A stretch of 64,000 nt of DNA from Cunninghamia lanceolata (Eukaryota; Streptophyta; Pinopsida; Cupressales; Cupressaceae): positions 13,648,501 to 13,712,500 of the forward strand of contig BSBN01000254.1 of NCBI GenBank assembly GCA_027924645.1, read 5' to 3'. The position numbers and the translations under genes are program-made. Below, piece after piece: positions 44,034 through 55,200 of this stretch. Within the stretch, counting starts at the first letter, position 1. Each line of letters begins with the position of its first letter. The notes beneath the pieces were generated by a model. It saw nothing but the letters and a program-made list of their open reading frames with translations, was not told where the DNA came from and searched no databases.

Positions 44034-44963
44034 CTAGCAGTTCTTTTGAAACTTTTGTCTGTTAGTATTAAACCTTGCAGATCTTTCCGGACATCTTGAA
44101 GCAAAATGACCAATCTTATTACAATTGAAGCACTTAAAGGGTAGTTTTCCTTCATACTTACCAGATCCTCTTGGCAGTCTCTTTGCAATGAGGGCTTCAA
44201 TTTGAGCTATTTCTACTTCTTCTTCTTCCATGTCTCTTCTTGCTTGATCATACCATGACATCTTCCTTGAAGAGTTTTCACCCGGATCAAATCTCTGTTT
44301 GCCTTTTACATAGGCACTGGCTTTGAAAGCAGATTCAGTCTTGGGAGGATCATCTCCAAACTCGATCATTTCAAATGCAGCTAGTTTGCCATCCAATTGT
44401 TCTCTTGTGATAGTTGTGTGGGCTCTAAATTCATCAATGGCAGCAACCTTGATTTTGTAGGCAGCAGGAAGGGATCTGAGGATTTTGCAAACAATCTCAT
44501 CTTCATCTAGAGTTCCACCAGCATTTCTAATTCCACATACCAGCGCATTCACTCTTGGCATAAAGGTAGTGATGTTTTCATCATCTCTCATCTTCAATCT
44601 TTCAAATTTCCCTTTCAGACTTTGCAACCTTGCACTCTTGACAAACTCATCTCCTTCATACAGAAGTTCCAATTTAGTCAGGATCTCATATGCAGTTGGT
44701 AGGTCAATAACATTTGAGAGATCTGAGTCTTTCAATGCACTTAGCAGAGCTTCCTTGGTCCGCAGATTGTTTTCAGCATCTGTGATTTCATTCAGAGTTG
44801 TCGGACCACCTTGTGGAGGTACATATGGTTTTGAGACCATGGCCAAGTATGCTTTTCCCATACATTCCAAGTGACATTTCATGCGACCTTTCCAGAGAGT
44901 GAAGTTGGTTCCATCGAACTTCGGACTATCCTTCTTGTATGACGACATCCTGGATCTCCTCAA
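44034..44963 (-). pseudogene. gag: Copia gag
   Basis: 309 codons from ATG 44961-44963 to TAG 44034-44036. The N-terminal 'KFDGTNFTLWKGRMKCHLE' is the DUF4219-type start. The middle 'KLELLYEGDEFVKSARLQSL' and 'FERLKMRDDENITTFMPRVN' follow the UBN2 capsid pattern. The knuckle CFNCNKIGHFASRC (residues about 278-291) is complete. The terminating TAG is followed in the same frame by an acidic linker and the protease. It could be a read-through stop or a mutation. Confidence 0.93.
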
Positions 44964-44979
44964 GCAGTTAAGCTCCTTT

Positions 44980-45005
44980 CAGAGGAACTTGGCTCTGATA
45001 CTAAT
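44980..45005 (-). promoter_or_regulatory. Primer-binding site, initiator tRNA-Met
   Basis: Minus strand ATTAGTATCAGAGCCAAG directly follows the 5' LTR end (CCAACA). It is a near-standard Met primer site. Confidence 0.9.
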
Positions 45006-46299
45006 TGTTGGATCTAGGGCATACAATTGAGAGGGGGGGTGAATCAGTTGTATAAAAACCTGCTCTACTTTAAACACTTGATTCTTTTTTGTTAGTTAAT
45101 AGTATATCAATTAATCATCTATGAAAGCATAATGCACAAACACAAGAGCAGATAAACATCAACACATTGAACACCAAGATTTTGACGTGGAAAACCCAAT
45201 TAAGGGAAAAACCACGGGGTGATTAACCCAAGGATTATTCTCTGTTAGAAGAATAAGAAAAAGAATGGCACTTGCCAATTAGGGCTCACTGCCCGAGCAC
45301 ACTGCTCACAAAGAGGCCCACTGCCTACAAGGAGACACAATGTCTACAAGGTGATAAGAATCACAATCTTGAACTGGAGAATGACATCTCTACCATGTCT
45401 GGATCAATTCCATTTAAGCCCAAAAGTCTCTGCTCTGCCCTTCGCACTTCTCTTTGCTATACTCCACTCATCCACATAATCCACACTCTGAAATAAACTC
45501 ACAAACCTTTATTTATACAAGACATCAACTTAGGAACAATCATCTAAGTCAGGAATCAACCATAAGAGTATCCACAAGATGAATCACACATCCGGTCGGC
45601 CACCATAAGAACATTCACAGGATGAACAACTCATCCGGTCGGCTAGTCGGAACAAGAACCTCATCCGAAAGAATATCTTCAATTCTGGGCTCTACCATCA
45701 ATGCGGACCAACAACACAACCTCAACATGATCCAAGAACCTTCACAAGCCTACCTGAATGACCAGGTACATCCACACTTTCTCTACATACTGGAATCTCT
45801 TCTCTTCCTCATCTAGAACTTCAAGAACATAGTCTGTCGTCACTGTCATAATGCAAAGGGTACTTCCGGACCTCAAAATCATACACAACTCGAGATGACA
45901 CATCACAAGGACATCCCAAACACACCTTCCAATTCCGCAGATTAGGATTATACAATTCTGGACCTCACCAGACCTTTCTATGATCCTCTGTCACCTCTGA
46001 ACACTTGCCAGAACCGGTTCCACACAGACAGCCATAACTTCTTCAGATCTTCATGCGGACCTCTGAAATCTTAACTGAAACATCTCAGGACACATATCTA
46101 CAAACCCTTTGATCTGTATCCTCCGGTTCTCAACCTATACAATACATTTGCCTTCTTCTCATCACTATTCTTCACTGTTTCTGACTAAGGCTAATTTTCT
46201 CAATATCCTCAGCACACTGCTCATCCAATCCTTCTTGTCAATGCAATATGAGTATGTTGACATCAATGACAACACTGGTTCACCTTCATACATGCAACA
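45006..46299 (-). repeat. 5' LTR (right) of the copia element
   Basis: 1,294 bp. Minus-strand TTGTATAAATAAAGG (plus 45505-45520) gives a TATA box, with an AATAAA signal overlapping it. Confidence 0.95.
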
Positions 46300-46304
46300 T
46301 CCAT

Positions 46305-47330
46305 ACCTAGACTGTGAACGATGGGAGGACAAGCCAGATGAGCTACCCTACTGCTATCAAACGCGATGGTTGATAGGGCAGACTTGGTTCATACTAGAGA
46401 GATAGATTATTGGCTGAGTTTAGAGATAGTTTTGGAGGAGGCAGGGCATGCCACAGGGGTAGGTCCAATTTGTGAAGACTCATGCTGAGAGTCTCAGATG
46501 GGGACTGATGGCATCTTACGAGGAGGCACTGGCAGTGTTTTGACAGACACCATACATTACCTAGGATATGAGAAGGGAGGTAGCAGACGCCGGGATGACC
46601 CAGGATTATGAGGATTGGTTCACTGCCCACCCATTTCTAAGATACTCAAGGCCTGGGGTGCTGGTGCCTTGCATAGATGAGGCAGACTCAAACAACAAGG
46701 GCTAGGTTGGCCAGAGGAGGAGGGAGAGGGGGAGACGACAGAGGAGGAGGCAGAGGTGGAGATGATGGAGGCTGACCTATATAGAGGCAGAGAGCTCGGG
46801 AGGGACCTTCCCAAGCTCAACAGGTAGTGCAGCCACAGTCTGATGTCTAGGAGAGGGCTATAGCTACCTTGAGAGGATAGGTTAGGCAGTTGCAGGCATA
46901 GCTTAAGATGGTAGATGCCTAGTGAGAGATAGATGCCAACGTCATTACAAGGTTCACTAGAGAAAGATATGGCAGATGTACAGATACGAGTTATCCGAGT
47001 AGAGTGGGATACTGCAGTGGTAACCTTGGGGATAGATGCGGCGAGTAGTTTCTTGGTTGGCCAGGTGCACCAGGCATAGGCACAACTAGCACAAGTGCAG
47101 GGTGAGCTTGCTAGAGTGCAGGCTTAAGCATAGTATTATCAAGGTCTATACCATGGTGTTGTGCCAATGATTCAGAGGGCCTCGAGCTACGTGAGCCAGT
47201 CTACAGTCTCCCAGAGAGCACATCCATTGAGGTCATGAGCCTCCGTGATGGGCCCACAATAGTCTGGGGCTAGCAGAGGAGGAGGAGACACTACCAGGAG
47301 TAGCAGTCCACAGCCACAGGGGTAGTAGAC
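46305..47330 (+). pseudogene. PMD gene, exon 2 second part and C-terminal tail
   Basis: The PMD frame continues from 39182 without a base lost: '...IWHP' joins 'YLDCERWEDKPDELPYCYQ' and 'TRWLIGQTWFILER'. A frameshift lies near 46403, after which 'DYWLSLEIVLEEAGHATG' is still readable. Later pieces are 'DYEDWFTAHPFLRYSRPG', a Glu/Arg-rich linker, a coiled-coil-like 'QAQLAQVQGELARVQA' and 'VPMIQRASSYVSQS'. Domain followed by a low-complexity/coiled tail is normal for PMD proteins. The several stops show decay. Confidence 0.7.
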
Positions 47331-49200
47331 ACTTTGCAAACTTTGGATCCTACGTACCTTTTTGATGGCTCAAATAGCTGGATATACATGTACCATTCTT
47401 GTATTTTGAGACATGTATCACCAACCTTGGGATGCATTTATTGTATATGACATTGATTCAGAGATGGAACACTTGATATTGTACATTTGGACACAATTTT
47501 ATGATATTTATATGATGATGCAACTATTTGATTCTCTCTATATGTATGAGTTTATGATGCATTTTCTTTGTATGATGTGATGCACATGTTTATCTAGTGT
47601 AGACTTAGATGTTTACTTGATGCTATGAGGTATTTATCTAGATGCAGCTTTTTTTTTTGATATGATGCTATGTGATGTTATACAACCTAATGCAGACTTA
47701 GATTCTTTATCTAATATGTTTCTAATGTGTGTGAATGCAAATGATGTCTATATGATTATGCATTTTATGCGATGCACTTATCTATGTTTTTTATTTTTTT
47801 CTCCGTTGGCACTATATGATGTTTGTATATGGATGACCTAATGCACTCTATTATGTATGCAACTAATTTAATCATGTAAATGACTATCTCATGTGATATG
47901 ATATGCAACTATATGTTATGTTTTTATGGTCCAAATGTACTCTATCGAAATAGGAATGATAGAATGGTAGATAGAAGATTGATTCGAAAGAATGACTCGA
48001 TAGAAAGACTCACAAGCTTCACTTTGTATTGTTACTCTGTATTTTTTGGATTATTTTATTGCATGGGATATGGATGTATGGATGTATAAATGGATGTTTT
48101 GCTTTTGACATCTTGATGGTGCAAGCATTTTGAAGTGCTTATTTCGTCATTGGGCAATTTTTTTTTGGTACTTTTTTTGAATGTTGTAAGTTAATACAAG
48201 CATCTAGGTATAATTGAACCAAGATGACCTGAGTATTGCTTACATGGATTTTGATTTAGCAAGTTAATACAAGCATCTAGGTATAATTGAACTAAGGTGA
48301 CCTGAGTATTGCTTGCATATCAACAAACAAGGATTACCCCCATTCATGTTAGGCCTTTGATGTCCTCGATAATCTTTTTCCGATCCTGTCCTTAGACAAG
48401 GCTTTACATTACTAAAATTTAATCCATAAACAACAAAAAAAGAAAATAATCATGCCTCCATCATAGCATCTCTAGCTTTTGGCATCCTCGAGTAGCATAG
48501 AAAGGCAAGATAGAATAAATCGAGACCCTATAAAATTAACCTAACCAACACCAAACATTCATGCATTTAGATGTGTTTGTTTCTTGCCATATTTTGGGTA
48601 AAATCATTTAGAAGGCCTTAGGTGTTTTTCTGCTTTGTTTTGGATAGGTTAATGTTCCGCATCAGAATTTTTTCTTGAAAAGAACGGGTTTCACTTGCAC
48701 TTGCTTGTTTGGTGAGAGAAGATTTCCACAATCCTTATTGGCAAGACGAACCCTAAGGGACTGACCTAATGCCTCAAGGGGTCATTGTTAAATAGCCTTG
48801 CCTATGTGACAATGCAGATGCAATGTAGTTCGGGGTAAACCCTAATGGACCTAAGACCTAGGAAAAAGAAGGTGGTATGAACTCAGATAGATAGGAGTAG
48901 ACACGGGATGGATGGGACAGTGGAGCCTCGGGGGCGTATTTGAGAAATGGCCTTGCCTACGTGACAATGCAGAGATAACGTAGTTCACAGACTTGGACCA
49001 TGGATACTGATGAGAGACACTAAGCTAGGCTCACACTATGGATACGATATGGGATAAAAGCTTGTTGACAAGGCAACAAAGAGATAGAGTAACAATCCAT
49101 GATAGGTTACTGTTAGGATTTTATTATGGGACTGATATGGATCAAATGGGATATGAGTGAAGGAAGAATGGACACAAAGTGATTGGTTTCCCAAAGATGG
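47331..49200 (+). other. Untranslated region with small duplications, no gene seen
   Basis: This is the region between the antisense gene and integrase. A tandem pair at 48188-48320 repeats 'agttaatacaagcatctaggtataattgaac' through 'acctgagtattgctt' with a 73-bp offset. 'ccttgcctatgtgacaatgcaga' recurs near 48803 and 48953. Microsatellite-free T-rich stretches dominate 47400-48180. The small open frames carry no motif. Confidence 0.65.
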
Positions 49201-49204
49201 AGAA

Positions 49205-49345
49205 AGCAGTTTACCACAAGTAGCCTATTTACTAGGTTTTCACCACTTGCTTTTATTTGCATGAAAGCTAGAAAGTATGCATGATTCCTGTTTGCCAGGT
49301 TTTCATCATGATACCTATCCAAGGCACCTGTTTGCCAGGTTTTCA
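49205..49345 (-). promoter_or_regulatory. Conserved block just 3' of integrase
   Basis: Three copies of 'ctgtttgccaggttttcacca' variants near 49227, 49289 and 49328 (plus strand), the last two separated by 'tcatgatacctatccaagg'. It corresponds to 18030-18185 in the other Tat-type element. It is followed by a T-rich run (49354-49450), A-rich in the sense direction. Confidence 0.65.
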
Positions 49346-49465
49346 CCAAAGGATGATTTTTTTGTACTTTTCTAAATTTTTGATTTTTGTGTATTTTTTC
49401 TAATTTTTTATTTTTTTGTATTTTTCTGATTTTTTTATTTTTTTGTATTTTATGACCCCCTTACA

Positions 49466-50632
49466 TTGGTGTTCTCCTAGGTATAGAACTGGTGTAGATG
49501 CATGCTGTTGATTGGGTCACCAAATAGCTCACCCTCTAATGTTGCTAACTCATATGCCCATGATCCATAAGAAGCTACAATCACATAAGGCCCAAGCTAG
49601 TTGGGTTCGAACTTGCCTTTCTTTTCCCAATCCTATTGATTGCAGGGGTTCTCATTAAGGACTAGATCTCCAACTTTAAAGATTCTTGGGTGAAATCTGT
49701 GGTTATAGCTTCATGACATCATTTGTTGATATGATTTGAGATGTTCAAAGGCTTTCTGTCTCCTTTCCTCTAGCAACTCTAGTTCTTGCAATCTGGAGAC
49801 TATGTACTCTTCATTTGATATGAGACCTTTTAATGACACCCTGAGAGATGGTAATTTGACCTCTATGGGGAGGATAGCTTATGAGCCATAGACTAGGGCA
49901 TAAGGGGTAGCACTTGTGGGAGTGTGTTTACTAGTTTTGTAGGCCCACAGAGCAGGATTGAGTTGGATGTGCCAATCATGGCCAGCATCATTAACTGTCT
50001 TCTTGAGGAGTTTCAAGATGGTCTTGTTGTATGCTTCAGCTTGACCATTGCCTTGGGGGTAATAGGGTGAGGAGAAATGATGTTGGATTTTGAATTAGTC
50101 ACAAAGTTCTTGGACACCTTGGTTTTTGAAGCATCTTTCGTTATCCGTGATAATAGATGAGGGAATTCCATATCTACAGATGAGGTAATTCAGGATGAAT
50201 GATGAGATTTGCTTACCTGTGACGGTGGTGAGTGGAATGGCTTCAATCCACTTGGTAAAGTACTCAGTGGCAGTTATGATGAATTTGTGGCCATTGGATG
50301 AGGGTGGATGGATTTTTCCTACAAGGTCAAGTTCCCATTGGTAAAAGGGCCAAGGTGTCGTTAAAGGTCTAAACTCTTGAGCTAGTGCATGTATCAGGTT
50401 CCCATGTATTTGGTACTGCTTGCACTTCTTCACAAACTGATATGAATCTGTTTCCATGTTCGGCTAGTAATAACCCAAATGCATGAGTTTCTTAGCTAAG
50501 GAAGGACCACTAGAGTGTGTTCCGCAGATCCCTTCATGTACGTCTTGTAAGGCGGTTTGGGATTCTTCTCATTCTAAACAATGCAGTAAAGTACCATCTA
50601 GACCACATCGGTATAGGGTGTCAGTAATGATG
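49466..50632 (-). pseudogene. Tat-type integrase
   Basis: One minus-strand frame with about eight stops and no frameshift. HHCC zinc region: 'DVHEGICGTHSSG', 'HLGYY', 'FVKKCKQYQIHGNL' (the second Cys of the pair is Tyr). Core: 'WELDLVGKIHPPSSNGHKFI', 'FTKWIEAIPLTTVTGKQI', 'YGIPSSIITDNERCFKNQ', 'YYPQGNGQAEAYNKTILKLL', which keeps all three acidic DDE residues. The C-terminal part has 'FKVGDLVLNENPCNQ' and 'GKFEPN' with 'LGPYVIVASYGS'. It was separated from RNase H by the 50637-53222 insertion. The element-encoded enzyme would insert cDNA into nuclear DNA. Confidence 0.9.
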
Positions 50633-50636
50633 GTAT

Positions 50637-53222
50637 TGTTGACCTATTTTCCTTTGTCCAGAGTTAAATAGTTCACCTTGTATTTTCCTTGAAAGTCCTT
50701 TAGCAAATGACCCTACAAGGCTTAAATCCTTCAATTACTCATGCTATACCTTGCCAAAAAATCCCAAAATCTTTCCTAAAGAATCCTTGCAGAAAACCCA
50801 GAAAAACCCAAAAATCTTTTTGTCTTCAAGTGCTTCCCATCATAAATATTTCTCAGTTTTATACTTGGTCATATTTTGTATGCATATGCAATTGGATGTT
50901 TCGTTGTATGTTCACATATACAAGAGAATATACAAAGGCAAATGATACAAAGGAATGTACATCAACAATATACAAGGCAGACATACAAGGGTGTCTTCAG
51001 CATGACAATGACCATCAGCGGCCAAGTCCAAGGTCTCACCAATGGGTCGATGCATCAAGCAGATATACAAGGAGAAGATACAAGGGTCGCATACAAAGGA
51101 TTTTTTGGTGTGACATGGTGCATTAGTGGCTCAATTAAGGTTCCCGCCGATAGGCAAATGGAGATCAAATGAATATACAAGGTTGGTCATCGGCGGGACA
51201 AGCCTCATCAGCAGCTAAGTTCAACGTTGCTCCGATGGGCTGACAAAGATGCAAAGTCAATATGCAATGGACAATATAAAAAGCATAATATATAAGAGAA
51301 AGTGGGGTCGGCTTTCATACAAAGGCGATTGTATCTCATATACAAAGCACACATGCAAGGCAAGATATAAAGGGTGGGGTCCACCAATTGTATATATATA
51401 CAATTGTATGTTTGCACATACAATCGAACATACAAGGGAATATGCAATCCTGAGATGCAAAGCTCAGACCCAAAATGAATATACTTTCTGGTTGATAAAG
51501 GTAGAGGTCCGCTTGTATGTATGTTTTTCTTGTATACTCACATTGTATATGTGATATACAAGGCCGATATACAAAGGGAAAACATGCAAGCCGAACCCGA
51601 CTGGGAAGTCAAATTTGGCAGATTTAGCGGTGGGGTCTGTAGTTTGTATGTTAAGTGCATGTATATGCATATATACAATAGGGGTAAGATGCAAAGGCCG
51701 AACTTGATGTCAATTTCAACTTGCTTCATAATCTTTTGAGTTCCATATTGTAAGTATATTTGTGATTGTATGTTTGCATATACAATCAGATATACAAAGG
51801 GTCGCTGCAATAGATTTCGGTGAGACTTAATGCATCGACAGCTTAATTCCAGTTCTCGCCAATAGGCTGATGAAGTATGTAATGCAATGATATAATGGTT
51901 TTTGGCATGACAAAGTGCATCAGTTTCTCTGTTTTTAGTCATTCCTATGACCGATAAGGAGGTTGCATTGTTCAATGATGGGTCTCAAAGCTCAACTCAG
52001 TGACCAATCAGGTGGTGCCACATGTCAAGGCTGATCCAAAGGCCAATTCAAAAGGGGCCTTCTCTTGTATGTAGCCATTGTATTGTATATGCAAGGCAAC
52101 ATACAAATGAATATACAAAGGCATTTCAAAGGCCGAATTAGATGTTGAATGCAAGCGCACATACAATGAACATTTTGGCAAGACCATGCTTATCGGCAGC
52201 TCAGCTGGAGATCACCCCAACAACCTGATACATACAAATAATTTTGCATATGAAGGCGATATACAAGTGTAGTTTGACCATATCTTTGACCGTGAATATC
52301 TTCCACATCCTGGTGAATTTTGACATGCTTCAAAAGGCAAAAGTGCTTATTTTTGCCTCCTCTTTCATCTGGTGGGCTTTTGAGGGAAATATTCTCACTT
52401 TCAAATTTTGAATCTAGATTTGCATGCTCAATCGACTGGATGTTTCAGCGACCATTTTGGCATATACAAATGCAGATATTTATGGCATTTATCAGTGCAT
52501 ATTGATGATTTAGCAACTTACATTGAAGACTCAAAATATCTTCCATCTGCCCCAGTTCCAGATCTTTTATTCCATAACTTCTTACAGATGGACGTCCCTT
52601 TAGACATAGATATTTTCCTGTTATAGCTCATGGGGCAAATTTTTGTAACTGACTTAGGACATTTTGAAAATGCTATATAGGTATAAGCTTGAGATGTAAA
52701 TAGGGTTGGAAAATTTAGAGCATTCTGTCTTTCTATTTCCAAACAGAACTTTCCTCTACTGTAACTATGCCTTCTCATTGAACATATGCAAGTTATTTCG
52801 ACCTCTTTTACTAATTTTTAGTTCAGTGTAAATCTGCATGTGATTATCTGTGAACATCTTTATTCCTCTCAATCATTTTGTTTCTTACCTCTACTAGAAT
52901 CATCTAAATATGTGTATATCTACTTGCTATATCTGGTTGTGTTGTGCATTTTCTTAGTTCTGTGAAGTTTCTTTTATTCAACTTAGTGAATCACCTTTTC
53001 TTTTCAAGTTTTCTATTTCATCTTTCATTTTTTAAAAGCATTCCTTCTCCCTTTTCCTCTACAAATTTAGTAGACTTTAGGTGATAACCAGTTAAGGAAG
53101 CCAACCTTCTCCAAAGGTCTGATCTCATTTCGCAAGGTCCCACACTTTGAGACCATTCCCATGTTTCTCTAGATTGCTAAAGTTTTATAACTATAGCAAG
53201 GGTACAAATTTGAGAGACAACA
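50637..53222. mobile_element. 2.59 kb solo-LTR-like insertion inside pol
   Basis: The insertion begins TGTTGACC and ends GACAACA and is flanked by a GGTAT duplication (50632-50636 and 53223-53227). The ATACC duplicate falls inside the pol frame. On the minus strand the host frame reads '...FIRQTSHYT' before it and 'IITDTLYRCGLDGTLL' after it. No duplicated ends were found inside and no coding domain, so a single long LTR left by recombination is the simplest reading. 5-bp TG...CA termini argue against a TIR transposon. Orientation is unknown. The middle (50920-52290) is rich in 'tatacaaagg' repeats. Confidence 0.75.
50920..52290. repeat. ATACAAGG-rich repeat field
   Basis: Dozens of 'atacaagg' or 'atacaaaggc' words occur in clusters, alternating with longer diverged units that include 'agcggccaagtccaaggtctcaccaatgggc'-like phrases (near 51020, 51190, 51860). 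A perfect palindrome, CAATTG-TATATATATA-CAATTG, lies at 51385-51406. Confidence 0.7.
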
Positions 53223-53227
53223 GGTAT

Positions 53228-54540
53228 AATGAGAGGTTTGGCGTATAAAGGTTCATCGTTGGTTTGAAGATAGGTCAAGTGGGAGGGTGTTGTCCTTGAG
53301 GTAAGTGTAAATCTTACCATACCAAGGTGAATCAGATTCAACTAAAAGGCATATGGAATGGTTTTCAGGAAGATTATAAGCTGATTGCCAAATTGTTTCT
53401 ACTAAGAACTCATACCATGACTCATTCTCTAGTATCTCGAGAAGAGAGGCAATGGTTTCCATGGCATCTGCTTCTTTGTTTTCAATCTGAGGTATCTACT
53501 CAAAAGAGATGATCACAAAGTATTCTTTGAAGTCTTCGACCATCCATATGTATGGGACAAGCTTCTCATCTTTGGTTTGGTAATTATCATTAACCTAATT
53601 GATTATTAGTTGAGAATCACCATAGACATGTAGCTCTTTGATTTTCCATTTTGTTGCCATCTTAAGACCAATGACTAAGGCCCCATATTCTGCTATGTTG
53701 TTAGTGCATGGGAATATCAAGTCATTACACTTAGATATGGTGTCGCCATGAGGAGTTACAAACAAGATTCCTGCCCCCAATCCATGGTTTGTGTATGACC
53801 CATTAAAGTAGAGCTTCTAGGAATCTGTTGAGATGTTGAATAGGGATTCATCTGGAAATTGAAATTGAATTGATGTGGTATCCTATAATGGTGCATCTAC
53901 TAGATGATCAGTAATGACTTGTTCTTTGATAGCTTTTCTGTCTACATACTCAATGTCATACTCACTTAAAAGCATTACCCATTTGGCTAGGTGACCTGTA
54001 AGAGCTCCTCTACTTAGTAGGTACTTCAGTGGATCTATTTTTGCAATAAGTTTGACTAGATGTACAAGCATATAATGTCATAGTTTTTGGGAAGCAAAAA
54101 CTACTGCAAGACATGATCTTTCTAGTTGAGAGTATTGCAACTCATAGCCCACTAATGTTTAGTTGATATAGTAGACGACTCTTTATTTTCATAATATTGT
54201 TGTGCTAGAAGAGCCCCAAGAGCTGTAGGTGTAGTAGATATGTATAATAACAATGGTTTCCCCTAGATAGGAGGCATGAGAATGGGTGGATTCATAAGAT
54301 ATTCTTTCAGTTTGTTGAATGCCTCTTCACATCTCTCATCCCCTTCACACCTCTCATCCCATCTAAATGGAATGTTCTTGTGCAAGAGATGATTGAATGG
54401 TTGACACGTGTCTGCCAGTTGTGATATGAATCTATGGATTGCTTGTAGGTTGCCTTGTAGAGATCTTAGTTGAGTAAGAGTCTTGGGTGGTGGCATGTCC
54501 GTAATAGCTTTGACTTTGGCGGGGTCCACCTCTATTTCAT
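53228..54540 (-). pseudogene. End of reverse transcriptase, RNase H and second RNase H
   Basis: Sense order: 'MDPAKVKAITDMPPPKTLTQ' (after the reverse-transcriptase palm), 'FISQLADTCQPFNHLLHKNI', then a frameshift and 'LVKLIAKIDPLKYLLSRGAL' with 'HLAKWVMLLSEYDIEYVDRK' (connection/RNase H). A second RNase H-like domain follows: 'KLYFNGSYTNHGLGAGILF' (Asn in the usual Asp place), 'TNNIAEYGALVIGLKMATKW' and 'LHVYGDSQLIIN'. A second RNase H domain of this kind is typical of Tat elements. Ends at the GGTAT duplicate of the insertion. Several stops, at least one frameshift. Confidence 0.85.
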
Positions 54541-55064
54541 TTTCTTATACAATAAAGCCTAAGAGCTTTCCTAGGAGCTTTATGATCCCCTTTGGGTAGG
54601 TGGTCCCTAAGTTCCATATAGTCAATATAAGCATCATTGTTTTGGAACATATCTAGTTGCGGGATTCCTCGTAGATCCCAGTCAATAAGTTTAGGATGCA
54701 CAAGGGGGAGGGAGTCGGAGGATAGATCTAATTCATTGATAGTTTGAATGGATATGCTAGGAATATTGGTAGGGGGAGTGTTCAGGATGGTGCTTTCCTC
54801 CAAGTTGTTTATTGTGATAGAACTCGAACCTTCCTCGAAAGTCATATTCTTAGAGGTAGGCAAATCACACTCTAATGGCCTATTCAGTAGTATTTGTCCC
54901 TCACGGTAGGGGCTATAAGTTTGAATGGTATTGATCAAGCTTTGTCATCATAGGAATGCTCTATCAGCTCATCCCACTCATATTCATTGGAATCTGTGTC
55001 ACTGTCCTCTTGAAGTGTATGGATCATCTCCACTAGACAAGCTTTTTATTTAGTTTTGTCCTTA
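54541..55064 (-). pseudogene. Protease-RT spacer with the RT palm missing
   Basis: Open frame 54537-54938 reads as a spacer ('YSPYREGQILLNRPLECDLP', 'FQNNDAYIDYMELRDHLPKG'). In another frame 'KLLGKLLGFIV' then resumes the reverse transcriptase at the stretch just before the thumb. None of the fingers/palm motifs, including the [YF]xDD box, occurs between 54540 and 55515 on the minus strand. An internal deletion joining spacer to late RT, near 54575-54600, explains this. The deletion join contains a short repeated 'gagctttcctaggagctttat'. Confidence 0.7.
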
Positions 55065-55200
55065 TCTTTATATCCTAGGCCTTTTATATTCCTAGCCAAT
55101 GAGCATGAAGAAGGTTGAATGGGTTCTATAATTCCTTCTTTTCTTAGGCTGATGAGGCCTTGTCCTTTGTAACCCATTTTGTGTAAAATAGCTTCACCTC
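55065..55200 (-). pseudogene. G-patch domain after the protease
   Basis: Minus strand gives 'ILHKMGYKGQGLISLRKEGI', then 'IKGLGYKDKDK'. The glycine pattern GYKGQGL...GLGY is the G-patch signature. It follows the protease by about 300 bp. The same domain occurs at 19310-19435 in the other Tat-type element. G-patches bind RNA or DEAH helicases, and one is attached to the protease in betaretroviruses. Confidence 0.75.

Larger units (their letters stand above)
39183..46299 (-). mobile_element. Ty1/copia element, nearly complete, minus strand
   Basis: LTRs 39183-40475 and 45006-46299 begin TGTTGGATC and end GCAACA on the plus strand. The TCCAT target duplication (39178-39182 and 46300-46304) is perfect, and the interior frame of the PMD gene continues exactly across it. 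The interior carries a single polyprotein frame with gag, protease, integrase, reverse transcriptase and RNase H in copia order. LTRs are about 97% alike by eye. The insertion is therefore young and postdates that of its host element. No envelope-like frame. Confidence 0.97.

Noticed and set aside
44485..44874. 129-codon plus-strand frame opposite copia gag
   Set aside because: Shadow of the real gag frame; no motif.
40788..44963. Alternative genetic code reading TAG as Gln
   Set aside because: Neighbouring elements are broken by TAA and TGA as well, and Gln-to-stop by C-to-T decay explains the pattern.
44980..45005. tRNA-Met-like sequence as a tRNA gene
   Set aside because: Only the primer-complementary end is present; there is no cloverleaf.
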